This document shows positions 52,186 to 59,290 of a DNA stretch of 64,000 bases, piece by piece; within the stretch, counting starts at the first letter, position 1, and every line of letters begins with the position of its first letter. This DNA comes from Gammaproteobacteria bacterium (GTDB taxonomy: Bacteria > Pseudomonadota > Gammaproteobacteria > Steroidobacterales > Rariloculaceae): the NCBI GenBank assembly GCA_036381015.1, contig DASVDR010000045.1:83933-147932 (forward strand). The letters run 5' to 3'. A program made the position numbers and the translations under genes. The notes beneath the pieces were generated by a model, which was not told where the DNA came from, did not search any database, and was given only the letters and a program-made list of their open reading frames with translations.

Positions 52186-52689
52186 ATGGACCGAGACCGA
52201 CACGAAGGCAAGGACGAGGGTACCGAGCGGACGGAAGGCCGCCACGAGTCCGGACGCCCGGCAGAGGCGGGGCCCGAATCGAAGCCCAGACGGCGCGGCA
52301 ATCGACACCATACGGCGCGGCGCAAGAACCGCCCGAAGCCGGCAGCGGCGCGCGGCGGTCAGAGCGCGAGCGGCCGCGAGCCGAATACCCAGCAGATGCG
52401 CAAGGCGCGCGCGAGCGGACGCACGCCAGGCATCAGCACGGCGGACGAGCCCGCGGCCGCGCCGCTCGGCACGGACGACGAGGCCGCCGGCACGCGCACG
52501 AGCCCCCACGCCGTCGAGCAGGAGATCGATCGCGCGGAGGCCGGGCGAGGCATGCACGGACTCACGGCGGACGAAGCGATGAGCGGGCGGCCGGGGCGCT
52601 CCGACGCATCTCCGCGCGTCTTCGGCAAGCTCGTGACGATCGCCGCTGCGGTGATCGTTGTGGTGATCCTCTGGGCGCTCTTCTTCTGA
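52186..52689 (+). CDS. Disordered basic protein with C-terminal membrane anchor
   Basis: A 167-aa protein with no known domain. Residues 1-140 are highly charged and low in hydrophobics (HEGKDEGTERTEGRHESGRP, RRRGNRHHTARRKNRPKP), suggesting disorder. A single helix VTIAAAVIVVVILWALFF at the extreme C-terminus should insert tail-first in the inner membrane, leaving the charged part in the cytoplasm. GGAAGG is 8 bases before ATG 52186. Preceded by a perfect sigma-54 promoter. Confidence 0.72.
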   Translation: MDRDRHEGKDEGTERTEGRHESGRPAEAGPESKPRRRGNRHHTARRKNRPKPAAARGGQSASGREPNTQQMRKARASGRTPGISTADEPAAAPLGTDDEAAGTRTSPHAVEQEIDRAEAGRGMHGLTADEAMSGRPGRSDASPRVFGKLVTIAAAVIVVVILWALFF

Positions 52690-52854
52690 TCGCTGCCGCG
52701 CTCGTCGATGCCGGCCGCGCGTCGCGTCGTCGATGCCGGCGCGCGTCGGCGGGAAAGCTCGGCGACGCGGGCTGCGGGCCCGTTGATCCCGAGATCGTTC
52801 TGCGGTAAGTAGGGCGAAGGCGCGGCAGCGTCCGCCGCGGGGGAGGAGGGCGAC

Positions 52855-53715
52855 ATGGAGCTCGATCGCAGGCGGTTCATCACGGGGCTCGGCGGTACGG
52901 CGGCGGTCGCGGCAATGACTCACGAAGCACGCGCCGACGCGCTCGAGGAGACGTTGCTCGCGCAGCTGAATCGCTCGGGCGAGGAGGGCGGCGGCTCGCC
53001 GCTTGCGGCGGACGGCGCGCCGGAACGGGACGGACAGTCCGATTTTCCGACCGCGGCGGAGGTCGAGGCCGCGATCACCACGCGTCCTTATCGCCGCGGC
53101 GTCGGCAATTTGTTCTTGGATACGCGCGGCGAGAACGTGGAGCGGCTGCCCGCCATGCCGGCCGCGCCCACGCTGCTCGACTTCTTCGAGCTGCGCTTCA
53201 TGCGAACGCGCAATCACTGCTTCCAGAGCGCGAACAAGGCGCGCGAGCGCGGCGCGGACGAGGAGGTCGTGCTGGCCTGCCTGCTCCACGACGTCGTGCA
53301 GGAGATGATCAAGTCGGACCACGGGTATTGGGGCGCGCAGCTCTTCGAGCCCTACGTCCCGGAGCGCACCGCGTTCGCGATCCGCTATCACCAGGCATTG
53401 CGCTTCTATCCGGACGAGGAGGCGGGGTACGTCTACCCCGATCTCTACTATCGCGTCTTCGGCGAGGATTACGTGCCGGCGCCGCACATCAAAGCCGCCT
53501 ATGAATACGTGCGCAAGCATCGCTGGTACGACGCGCCGCGCGAGGTCACGGTGTCCGATCTCTACGCATTCGATCCGAATGCGGTCGTGTCCATCGAGCC
53601 GTTCGTCGATCTGATCGGCCGGCGCTTCAAGCAGCCGAAGGAAGGGCTCGGTAACGACGGCAGCGCGGTGGCGCACATGTGGCGCACGATCGCGAATCCC
53701 GACGCGCCGCTCTGA
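52855..53715 (+). CDS. Tat-exported HD-domain-like protein
   Basis: A 286-aa protein. The N-terminus MELDRRRFITGLGG has a twin-arginine motif (RRRFI), then AAVAAMTHEARADA as a signal peptide, so it is exported folded. The mature part contains a possible HD metal site: LACLLHDVVQEMIKSDHGYW preceded by MRTRNHCFQSANKARERG and followed by FAIRYHQALRF. This resembles myo-inositol-oxygenase/HD-like phosphohydrolases, but the assignment is tentative. GGAGGAG lies just upstream of ATG 52855. No sigma-54 site was found. Confidence 0.72.
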   Translation: MELDRRRFITGLGGTAAVAAMTHEARADALEETLLAQLNRSGEEGGGSPLAADGAPERDGQSDFPTAAEVEAAITTRPYRRGVGNLFLDTRGENVERLPAMPAAPTLLDFFELRFMRTRNHCFQSANKARERGADEEVVLACLLHDVVQEMIKSDHGYWGAQLFEPYVPERTAFAIRYHQALRFYPDEEAGYVYPDLYYRVFGEDYVPAPHIKAAYEYVRKHRWYDAPREVTVSDLYAFDPNAVVSIEPFVDLIGRRFKQPKEGLGNDGSAVAHMWRTIANPDAPL

Positions 53716-53778
53716 CGGCGCCGCGAACCGCCGCGGCCGCGGGCCGGGCCGGTGATCGGCCGGCGGCCCGCAGCTCGA

Positions 53779-54516
53779 CTATGGAGCGCTCGGCGGAATG
53801 ATCGGAATCAGGGCGAGATTCGGGGCGATCTGGTTGCGCGCCATTCGCAGCACCTGCCGGACGGAGTTGCGGTGCTCGGTGCCGAGCGGCTCCCACGTCC
53901 GAGTGCGCTGATCCCATGCGCCGAGCTCTTTGCCGTCGGGCGTCATGTAGATGTACGCGATGCGCCCGATGCGCAGGAGGTCGACCTCGGGGTAGAGCTC
54001 GCCGTTGACCACCAGAGGACCGACCTCGGCCGAGTAATTGCGCCCGTACTCGGTCTCGATCGTCCAGGCCTCCATGATGCGGCGAAGCTTTTCGGCGAGC
54101 GACACGTCGCTGCGCTCGACGAGCTCCTTCAGCATCGCGACGCGGGCCGTGCGCTCCTCGATCAGGAACGGGACGTCGAGCGCGACGAATTGCTCGAGCG
54201 CGTCGACCATCTTCGTCAGCAGCGCCGGAATCTGCCGCTCGAGCTCGGGAACGCGGTCGATCGCGGCGCGGAGCTGCTCGACCTGCGCCTGCTGATTCTC
54301 GATCTGCCGCTCGAGGAGCGCGTTGTAGGTTTCGAGGGCGGCAACGTCCTCGAGGACGGCATCGTACTGCTCGATCGTCGCGGGCAGCGGAGCTTCGGGG
54401 GCCGTGTCCTGCTCGGGAGCGACCTCCTGCTCGGGGGCGGCCTCCTGCGCCATCAGCCATCCGCCCCCCGGAGCGGACAGCACGGCCGCGACGAGCCCCG
54501 GCTTCAGGTATCGCAT
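53779..54516 (-). CDS. DUF3450 periplasmic protein
   Basis: A 245-aa exported protein: signal [18 protein letters not shown], then MAQ-EAAPEQ as a likely cleavage site, a Glu/Ala/Pro-rich linker, a coiled coil of about 55-100 ([20 protein letters not shown]) and the conserved DUF3450 core [20 protein letters not shown] with [20 protein letters not shown] and [11 protein letters not shown]. The family usually accompanies ExbB/TonB genes for outer-membrane energisation; here it stands alone. GGAGGAA 4 bases before ATG 54516 supports the start. Confidence 0.85.
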   Translation of the reverse strand: MRYLKPGLVAAVLSAPGGGWLMAQEAAPEQEVAPEQDTAPEAPLPATIEQYDAVLEDVAALETYNALLERQIENQQAQVEQLRAAIDRVPELERQIPALLTKMVDALEQFVALDVPFLIEERTARVAMLKELVERSDVSLAEKLRRIMEAWTIETEYGRNYSAEVGPLVVNGELYPEVDLLRIGRIAYIYMTPDGKELGAWDQRTRTWEPLGTEHRNSVRQVLRMARNQIAPNLALIPIIPPSAP

Positions 54517-54631
54517 GCCTTCCTCCGCGCGTGGGCGTTCCACGCTAGCCCGCAGGGAATGGCGCGTCAACCGCGCACGGCGCGGCCGGCGCGGCCTTTC
54601 TCCGCGATCGAGCGGCTCGCTCCGCCGGCGG

Positions 54632-55603
54632 TCAGGAGGTCTCCTTGCTCGCGGCGGCGCCGAGGCCGAACCGGGCGCGGGGATTCGTCGGGATCTCGGC
54701 CGCGAGCCGGCGGTAGAGCGCCTCCGCCTCGGGGGTCGTGGCCGGGGGCGCGACGATCTCGAGCGTCACGAGCTGGTCGCCTGGCGGATTTCCCGGAAGC
54801 CCGCGACCGCGCAGGCGCAGCTTGCGGCCGGCCTGCGAGCCCTTCGGCACCTTGAGGTCCACGGGGCCGCCGAGCGTCGGTACCGTGATCGTTGCGCCGA
54901 GCGCCGCTTCCCATGGCGTGACCGGCACGTCCAGGTGCACGTCTCGGCCGTCCGGGCGGAAAAACGGGTGCGGCGCGAGCCGGACGATCGCGTAGAGATC
55001 GCCGCGGGCCCCGCCGCCGGCACCCGCGCCGCCTTGCGCCGGCAAGCGGATGCGCTGACCGTCGACGACACCGGCCGGAACGCGCACGTTCAGCGTGCGG
55101 GTGCGCCGCTCGATTCGGCCCGACGCGTCGATCTCCGGGCTCTCGATGGTCAACGTCTTCGTGACGCCGCGGTACGCTTCCTCGAGCGACAGCGTGATCG
55201 TCGTCTGATAATCCTCGCCCCGCGCTCGGAACGTGAAGCTGCCCGTGCGCGTGCGCCCCCCGAACGCGTCACCGCCGAACAGCGACTCGAAGAAGTCGCT
55301 GAAATCGCGGGCGCCGCGCATACGCGTTCCGCCGAAGCCGAAGGTTTGCTCCCAGTCGGGCGGCGGCCGAAACTGCTGACCCGCCTGCCAGTCCGGCCCG
55401 AGCGAATCGTAGGCCGCGCGCTTCTCGGGGTCGCTCAGCACCTCGTAGGCCTCGCCGACCTCCTTGAAGCGCTCCTCGGCGTTCGGCTCCTTGCTGACGT
55501 CCGGGTGATACTTGCGGGCCAGCCGCCGGTACGCGCGCTTGATCTCGTCCGGCGACGCCGTGCGCGAAACGCCCATGATCTTGTAGTAATCCTTGTATTC
55601 CAT
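54632..55603 (-). CDS. cbpA: DnaJ-class co-chaperone (CbpA-like)
   Basis: A 323-aa Hsp40 protein. The J domain is [20 protein letters not shown] with the HPD tripeptide in [10 protein letters not shown], which stimulates DnaK ATPase. A Gly/Phe-poor linker follows and two DnaJ C-terminal beta domains carry [19 protein letters not shown] and [20 protein letters not shown]. There is no zinc-finger domain, so it is CbpA-type rather than DnaJ. ATG 55603 is favoured over a longer frame beginning at 55657. Confidence 0.9.
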   Translation of the reverse strand: MEYKDYYKIMGVSRTASPDEIKRAYRRLARKYHPDVSKEPNAEERFKEVGEAYEVLSDPEKRAAYDSLGPDWQAGQQFRPPPDWEQTFGFGGTRMRGARDFSDFFESLFGGDAFGGRTRTGSFTFRARGEDYQTTITLSLEEAYRGVTKTLTIESPEIDASGRIERRTRTLNVRVPAGVVDGQRIRLPAQGGAGAGGGARGDLYAIVRLAPHPFFRPDGRDVHLDVPVTPWEAALGATITVPTLGGPVDLKVPKGSQAGRKLRLRGRGLPGNPPGDQLVTLEIVAPPATTPEAEALYRRLAAEIPTNPRARFGLGAAASKETS

Positions 55604-55704
55604 GCCGCAAGTTCCCGGGAATGCGTCAACGGTGGGGGCTGCGGGCGCCGGAATCAAGAGAGTACGCGGGCGATTTGCGGCCCCTTGCGCTAGAATTCGC
55701 CGCT

Positions 55705-56412
55705 ATGTGGCATCTGGCGGACTCGCGGGTCGGCGCGCGGCGCGCGGCCTTTCTCGGCGCGGCGCTCTCGCTGCTCGCGTCGGGAACCGCGCTCGCGCAC
55801 GGCATCGCGGGTGACGATCAGGCCTTCCTGCTTCAAGCCACCGGCCCGCACATCCCCGCGTACATCTATCTCGGGGCGAAGCACATGGTCACCGGCTACG
55901 ACCATCTGCTGTTCCTCGCGGGCGTCATCTTCTTCCTGTATCGCCTGAAGGACGTCGCGCTCTACGTCACGCTGTTTGCCGTCGGTCACAGCGCGACTCT
56001 GCTCCTCGGCGTGCTCGGCGGGTTGCACGTGAACGCGTACCTCGTCGACGCGGTCATCGGTCTATCCGTCGTGTACAAGGCCTTCGAGAACATCGGCGGC
56101 TTCAAGCTGCTCGGCTTCGAGCCGAGCACGAAGGCCGCCGTGCTCGTTTTCGGCCTGTTCCACGGCTTCGGGCTCGCCACGAAGCTCCAGGACCTCGCGA
56201 TCTCCGAGGACGGCCTCGTGATCAACATGATTTCCTTCAACGTCGGGGTCGAGATCGGGCAACTGCTCGCGTTGAGCCTGATCTTGACGGCCTTCACGCT
56301 GTGGCGCGCCGCCGGCGGTTTTCTGCGGCACGCCCATGCGACCAACGTGGCGCTGATGGCGGCGGGGTTCGTATTGATCGGCTACCAACTGACGGGCTAC
56401 TTCATTTCGTGA
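55705..56412 (+). CDS. HupE/UreJ-type membrane protein
   Basis: A 235-aa protein of the HupE/UreJ_2 family, associated with nickel/cobalt uptake in some hydrogenase loci. A signal-like N-terminus (AFLGAALSLLASGTALAHG) leads to six or seven membrane segments. The conserved motif HMVTGYDHLLFLAGVIFF (HxxxxxDH) and VGHSATLLLGVLGGLHV, then LFHGFGLATKLQD carry the metal-binding histidines. No hydrogenase or urease genes are nearby, so its metal or substrate is unclear. Confidence 0.85.
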   Translation: MWHLADSRVGARRAAFLGAALSLLASGTALAHGIAGDDQAFLLQATGPHIPAYIYLGAKHMVTGYDHLLFLAGVIFFLYRLKDVALYVTLFAVGHSATLLLGVLGGLHVNAYLVDAVIGLSVVYKAFENIGGFKLLGFEPSTKAAVLVFGLFHGFGLATKLQDLAISEDGLVINMISFNVGVEIGQLLALSLILTAFTLWRAAGGFLRHAHATNVALMAAGFVLIGYQLTGYFIS

Positions 56413-56551
56413 GCCGCCGTGCGGCGCCCGGAATTGTCGCGCTTTGGCGACGGTTCCGCGGCCGCCTGGCGACGGAGTATCGTTCCGCGGGCTCGGCCGG
56501 CACGCGGCACCGAAGGCTCGCAACGTTGTCGCGACGACGAAGGGGAAACGA

Positions 56552-57148
56552 ATGTCGATGCAGAAAAGGTTAGCGTTGCTTACCGCCTTGTGGATGACGT
56601 CGGGAGTCGCGTTCGCACAGGACGATGCCGCCGCCGCCGGCGGCGACGCGGCCGCTCCCGCAACCGCGGCCGAGGTGACCGAGCGGCGGCAGGAGATCGA
56701 TGCGAGCGCGCAAGCCGCGCTCGACGAGCTCTTCGAGGCGAATCCGAGCGCTCGCGATCTCTACGATCGGGCGGCGGGCTATGCTGCGTTCACCGCCACG
56801 AAGGCCGGATTCTTCGTGACCGGCGGCGGCGGCACGGGCGTCGCGGTGGACAAGAACTCGGGTCGGCGTACGTACATGCGCATGGGCACCGGCGGCATCG
56901 GCTTCGGGATCGGCGCGCAGCGGTACAATCTCGTGATCCTGTTCGAGACGCCGGCGCATTTCGACCGCTTCATCCGCGGCGGCTGGGATGCGAGCACCAC
57001 GGCACAAGCCGCGGCGGGGCAGGACGGCGTGACGGTCACATCGAGCTTCATCGACGGCGTCGCGTTCTTCCAGCTGACGGACAAGGGGCTGATGGCGCAA
57101 GCCGACGTCTCCGGCACGCGCTTCTGGGTGATCGAGGAGCTGAACTGA
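56552..57148 (+). CDS. SYLF-domain (YSC84-like) lipid-binding secreted protein
   Basis: A 198-aa exported protein: signal MSMQKRLALLTALWMTSGVAFA, then a SYLF domain of about 150 residues (PSARDLYDRAAGYAAFTATK, GFFVTGGGGTGVAVDKN, GIGFGIGAQRYNLVILFETP, then GVAFFQLTDKGLMAQADVSG). SYLF proteins bind phosphoinositides in eukaryotes; bacterial secreted members are of unknown function but envelope-associated. AGGGGAAA precedes ATG 56552. Confidence 0.87.
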   Translation: MSMQKRLALLTALWMTSGVAFAQDDAAAAGGDAAAPATAAEVTERRQEIDASAQAALDELFEANPSARDLYDRAAGYAAFTATKAGFFVTGGGGTGVAVDKNSGRRTYMRMGTGGIGFGIGAQRYNLVILFETPAHFDRFIRGGWDASTTAQAAAGQDGVTVTSSFIDGVAFFQLTDKGLMAQADVSGTRFWVIEELN

Positions 57149-57258
57149 GCGGGCCCCGTCGGTGCGCCGCGGCGCCGGCTCGACGAGCCTGCGGATCAGC
57201 GTGATGCCCGGCGGCAGCGGCACTGCCGCTGTGCTACATTGCGCAGCGGATCCCTCGA

Positions 57259-57332
57259 GGCTAGGTGGCAGAGTGGTGATGCAGCGGCCTGCAAAGCCGC
57301 GTACACCGGTTCGATTCCGGTCCTAGCCTCCA
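57259..57332 (+). tRNA. tRNA-Cys (GCA)
   Basis: Full cloverleaf: acceptor GGCTAGG / CCTAGCC, anticodon stem GCGGC / GCCGC with loop CTGCAAA (anticodon GCA at 57291-57293), T-arm CCGGTTCGATTCCGG, discriminator T and encoded CCA. The integrase gene begins 186 bases downstream, so the tRNA 3' end is the probable attachment site of the element to the right. Confidence 0.95.
57305..57332 (+). other. Probable attL core within tRNA-Cys 3' end
   Basis: Tyrosine integrases of the P4/DUF4102 group usually recombine at tRNA 3' ends. The T-arm to CCA segment here is the likely left attachment core; the matching right copy must lie beyond the window. Confidence 0.5.
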
Positions 57333-57430
57333 AGTGCTTGATTTCACAAAGATTCTTGCAGCGTCATTTACCCCTAATCGCGCCGTAACCTGCTGATACT
57401 GCGGCGATTCGCGCCGCTTTCTGCTACTTC

Positions 57431-57450
57431 CTGACATCACCTGACATTAC
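57431..57450 (+). repeat. Tandem 10-bp direct repeat upstream of the integrase
   Basis: CTGACATCAC immediately followed by CTGACATTAC (9 of 10 identical) in the att-side leader. Such short repeats often bind integrase arms or excisionase; the role here is inferred only from position. Confidence 0.4.
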
Positions 57451-57455
57451 TTGCA

Positions 57456-57517
57456 GATGCCCCCGCGTGGGGGCATCCTCGGGGGCACATCGAGCATGCC
57501 CCGGAGGATGTGCCCCC
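57456..57517 (+). promoter_or_regulatory. Two hairpins in the integrase leader that can hide its ribosome-binding site
   Basis: Stem 1: GATGCCCCC / GGGGGCATC with loop GCGT (57456-57477). Stem 2: a perfect 11-bp stem GGGGGCACATC / GATGTGCCCCC (57481-57517) ending at the base before the ATG. The ribosome-binding GGAGG (57503-57507) lies in its 15-base loop and first paired base. Both stems share a GATG-CCCCC core, so they could also compete with each other. Confidence 0.55.
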
Positions 57518-58753
57518 ATGCCGCTAACCAAAAAGAAGATCGAGGACGCCGAACCGCGAGAGACCCCGCGGAAGCTCGCCGACGCTGGCGGGTTGTATCT
57601 GGAGATCACGCCAGCCGGTGGCCGCTACTGGCGCTGGAAGTACCGCTACGCGGGCAAGGAAAAACGCCTCGCGCTCGGCGTGTACCCGGAGGTAACGCTC
57701 TCGGAAGCCCGCGAGCGTCGCGAGGAAGCCCGCCGGCTGCTCCGCGATGGCATCGATCCAGGCGAGCACAAGAAGGCGCTGAAGCGCGCTCAGCGGGTCG
57801 CAGCCACGAACTCCTTCGAGGCGGTCGCGCGGGAGTGGATCACGAAGCAGTCGACGCCGAGCGGCCCCGCGAAGCGCACAGCGTGGAGCGCGAGCACAAT
57901 CGAGCAGAACACGGAGCGGCTCGAGAATAACGTGTTCCCCTGGCTCGGCCGCCGGCCGATAGCGGAGATCGAGCCGCCCGAGCTGCTCGAGGTGCTCCGA
58001 CGCGTCGAGGAGCGGGGCGCCGCCGAGACAGCGCATCGTATCCGCTCCTTATGCTCACGCGTCTTCCGGTACGCGATCGCGACCGGTCGGGCGAAGCGGG
58101 ACATGGCCGCCGATCTCCGGGGGGCGCTGGCGCCGGCGAGCAACGGGCACTTTGCCACGACGACGGACCCGAAGCGGATCGCCGACCTGATCGCTGCGGT
58201 CAACGAGTATCAGGGCTCATTCATAGTGAAGTGCGCGTTGAGCCTCGCGCCGCTCGTGTTCGTCCGTCCCGGCGAACTGCGCGCGGCCGAGTGGAGTGAG
58301 TTTGCTCTCGAAGGCGCCACGTGGCGGATACCCGCGGCCCGCATGAAGATGGGCCGGGACCATCTCGTGCCGCTGTCGACACAGGCGCTCGAAATCCTGC
58401 ATGAGCTTCACCCGCTGACGGGCAGGGGGCGGTATCTGTTCCCGTCGCTGCGTTCGCCGCAACGGCCGATGAGCGACAACACGCTGAACGCCGCGCTGCG
58501 CCGGCTCGGGTACGCGAAAGACGAGATCACGGCCCACGGCTTCCGGCACATGGCGTCGACGCTCCTGAACGAAGCCGGCTGGAACCCCGACGCGATCGAG
58601 CGTCAGCTCGCGCACGTCGAGAAGAACCGCGTGCGCGGCGTCTACAACGCCGCCGAGTACCTGTCTGAGCGCCGCGCCATGATGGAGGCGTGGGGTGATT
58701 ACCTGCGCGGGCTCGAGCTAGGGCTCGACGTGAGCCTCGCGCCGCCCGGCTGA
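57518..58753 (+). CDS. int: Tyrosine integrase, P4-like (DUF4102) family
   Basis: A 411-aa site-specific recombinase. The N-terminal DUF4102 arm-binding domain (about 1-90: MPLTKKKIEDAEPRETPRKL, YRYAGKEKRLALGVYPEVTL) is followed by a SAM-like core-binding domain (100-190) and the catalytic domain. Catalytic residues are Arg in VFVRPGELRAAEWSEF, HGFRHMAS (H-x-x-R), and the nucleophile Tyr in RGVYNAAEYL. Full length and motifs intact. It inserts the element at tRNA-Cys and is followed by a terminator. Confidence 0.93.
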   Translation: MPLTKKKIEDAEPRETPRKLADAGGLYLEITPAGGRYWRWKYRYAGKEKRLALGVYPEVTLSEARERREEARRLLRDGIDPGEHKKALKRAQRVAATNSFEAVAREWITKQSTPSGPAKRTAWSASTIEQNTERLENNVFPWLGRRPIAEIEPPELLEVLRRVEERGAAETAHRIRSLCSRVFRYAIATGRAKRDMAADLRGALAPASNGHFATTTDPKRIADLIAAVNEYQGSFIVKCALSLAPLVFVRPGELRAAEWSEFALEGATWRIPAARMKMGRDHLVPLSTQALEILHELHPLTGRGRYLFPSLRSPQRPMSDNTLNAALRRLGYAKDEITAHGFRHMASTLLNEAGWNPDAIERQLAHVEKNRVRGVYNAAEYLSERRAMMEAWGDYLRGLELGLDVSLAPPG

Positions 58754-58782
58754 CGTCTCAGCGCGTTTCGCGCAAATCTGAG

Positions 58783-58809
58783 AAGGCCCGCCTCGTGCGG
58801 GCCTTTTTC
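58783..58809 (+). terminator. Rho-independent terminator of the integrase gene
   Basis: Stem AAGGCCCGC / GCGGGCCTT with a CTCGT loop followed by a run of T, 30 bases after the integrase stop. Confidence 0.85.
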
Positions 58810-58964
58810 GTAACAGGCCGAAATCGGCTACTTCGGGCCGAAATCGACTTACTTCGGACCACTTCTGCGATGAAGCCGGGGGCGGTGTGACAAGCGCCAT
58901 TGGAGATTGAGTGATCCGGCTTCAAGTTGAATGCACAGGATGCAAATAGTTCAGGGACTAGAAA

Positions 58965-59192
58965 ATGGAACGGATCGAGATTCAAACAGGCGATGACGGG
59001 CTTCCGGTGACCGGGCTTGTGCGGCGCCGACACTTCGCGCACGTGCTGCCATTCTGCTGGTCGACGTGGCTTCGCGGTATCAAGGACGGGCGCTTCCCGC
59101 AGCCGGTGCGGCTCGGGCCGAAAACCGTCGCGTGGCGCGTCGAGGACGTCCGCCGCGTGCTCGAGCGCGGGGCGCTGACCGAAGCAGCCTAG
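58965..59192 (+). CDS. AlpA-family excisionase/transcriptional regulator
   Basis: A 75-aa MerR-like HTH protein: VRRRHFAHVLPFCWSTWLRG, IKDGRFPQPVRLGPKTVAWR, VEDVRRVLE. The FPxPVRLGPxTVAWR pattern is the AlpA signature. In P4-like elements AlpA activates or assists excision of the integrase. No strong ribosome-binding site is seen (AGGG about 9 bases before ATG). A 16-bp imperfect inverted repeat (GTTAGC/GCTAAC) follows the gene. Confidence 0.85.
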   Translation: MERIEIQTGDDGLPVTGLVRRRHFAHVLPFCWSTWLRGIKDGRFPQPVRLGPKTVAWRVEDVRRVLERGALTEAA

Positions 59193-59207
59193 CCTAATGC
59201 CGCAAGA

Positions 59208-59223
59208 GTTAGCACGCGCTAAC
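59208..59223. repeat. Inverted repeat GTTAGC-N4-GCTAAC
   Basis: Six-base arms separated by ACGC, 15 bases after the AlpA stop. Could be an operator. It superficially resembles integron attC boxes but no cassette structure follows. Confidence 0.35.
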
Positions 59224-59238
59224 CAGCGGCCCAAAAGA

Positions 59239-59280
59239 AAAAGCCGGAGGCGCGAATGACGACGCTTGCCCCCGGCTTTT
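59239..59280 (+). terminator. Stem-loop after the AlpA gene
   Basis: AAAAGCCGG (59239-59247) pairs perfectly with CCGGCTTTT (59272-59280) around a 24-base loop, ending in T residues just before the primase start at 59291. It may end AlpA transcription or reduce read-through into the primase gene. Confidence 0.5.
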
Positions 59281-59290
59281 GGAACGGACG

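Noticed and set aside
59205-59285. Integron attC site or gene cassette
   Set aside because: Only one GTTAGC/GCTAAC pair is present, without the paired boxes, and no integron integrase or cassette array is present.
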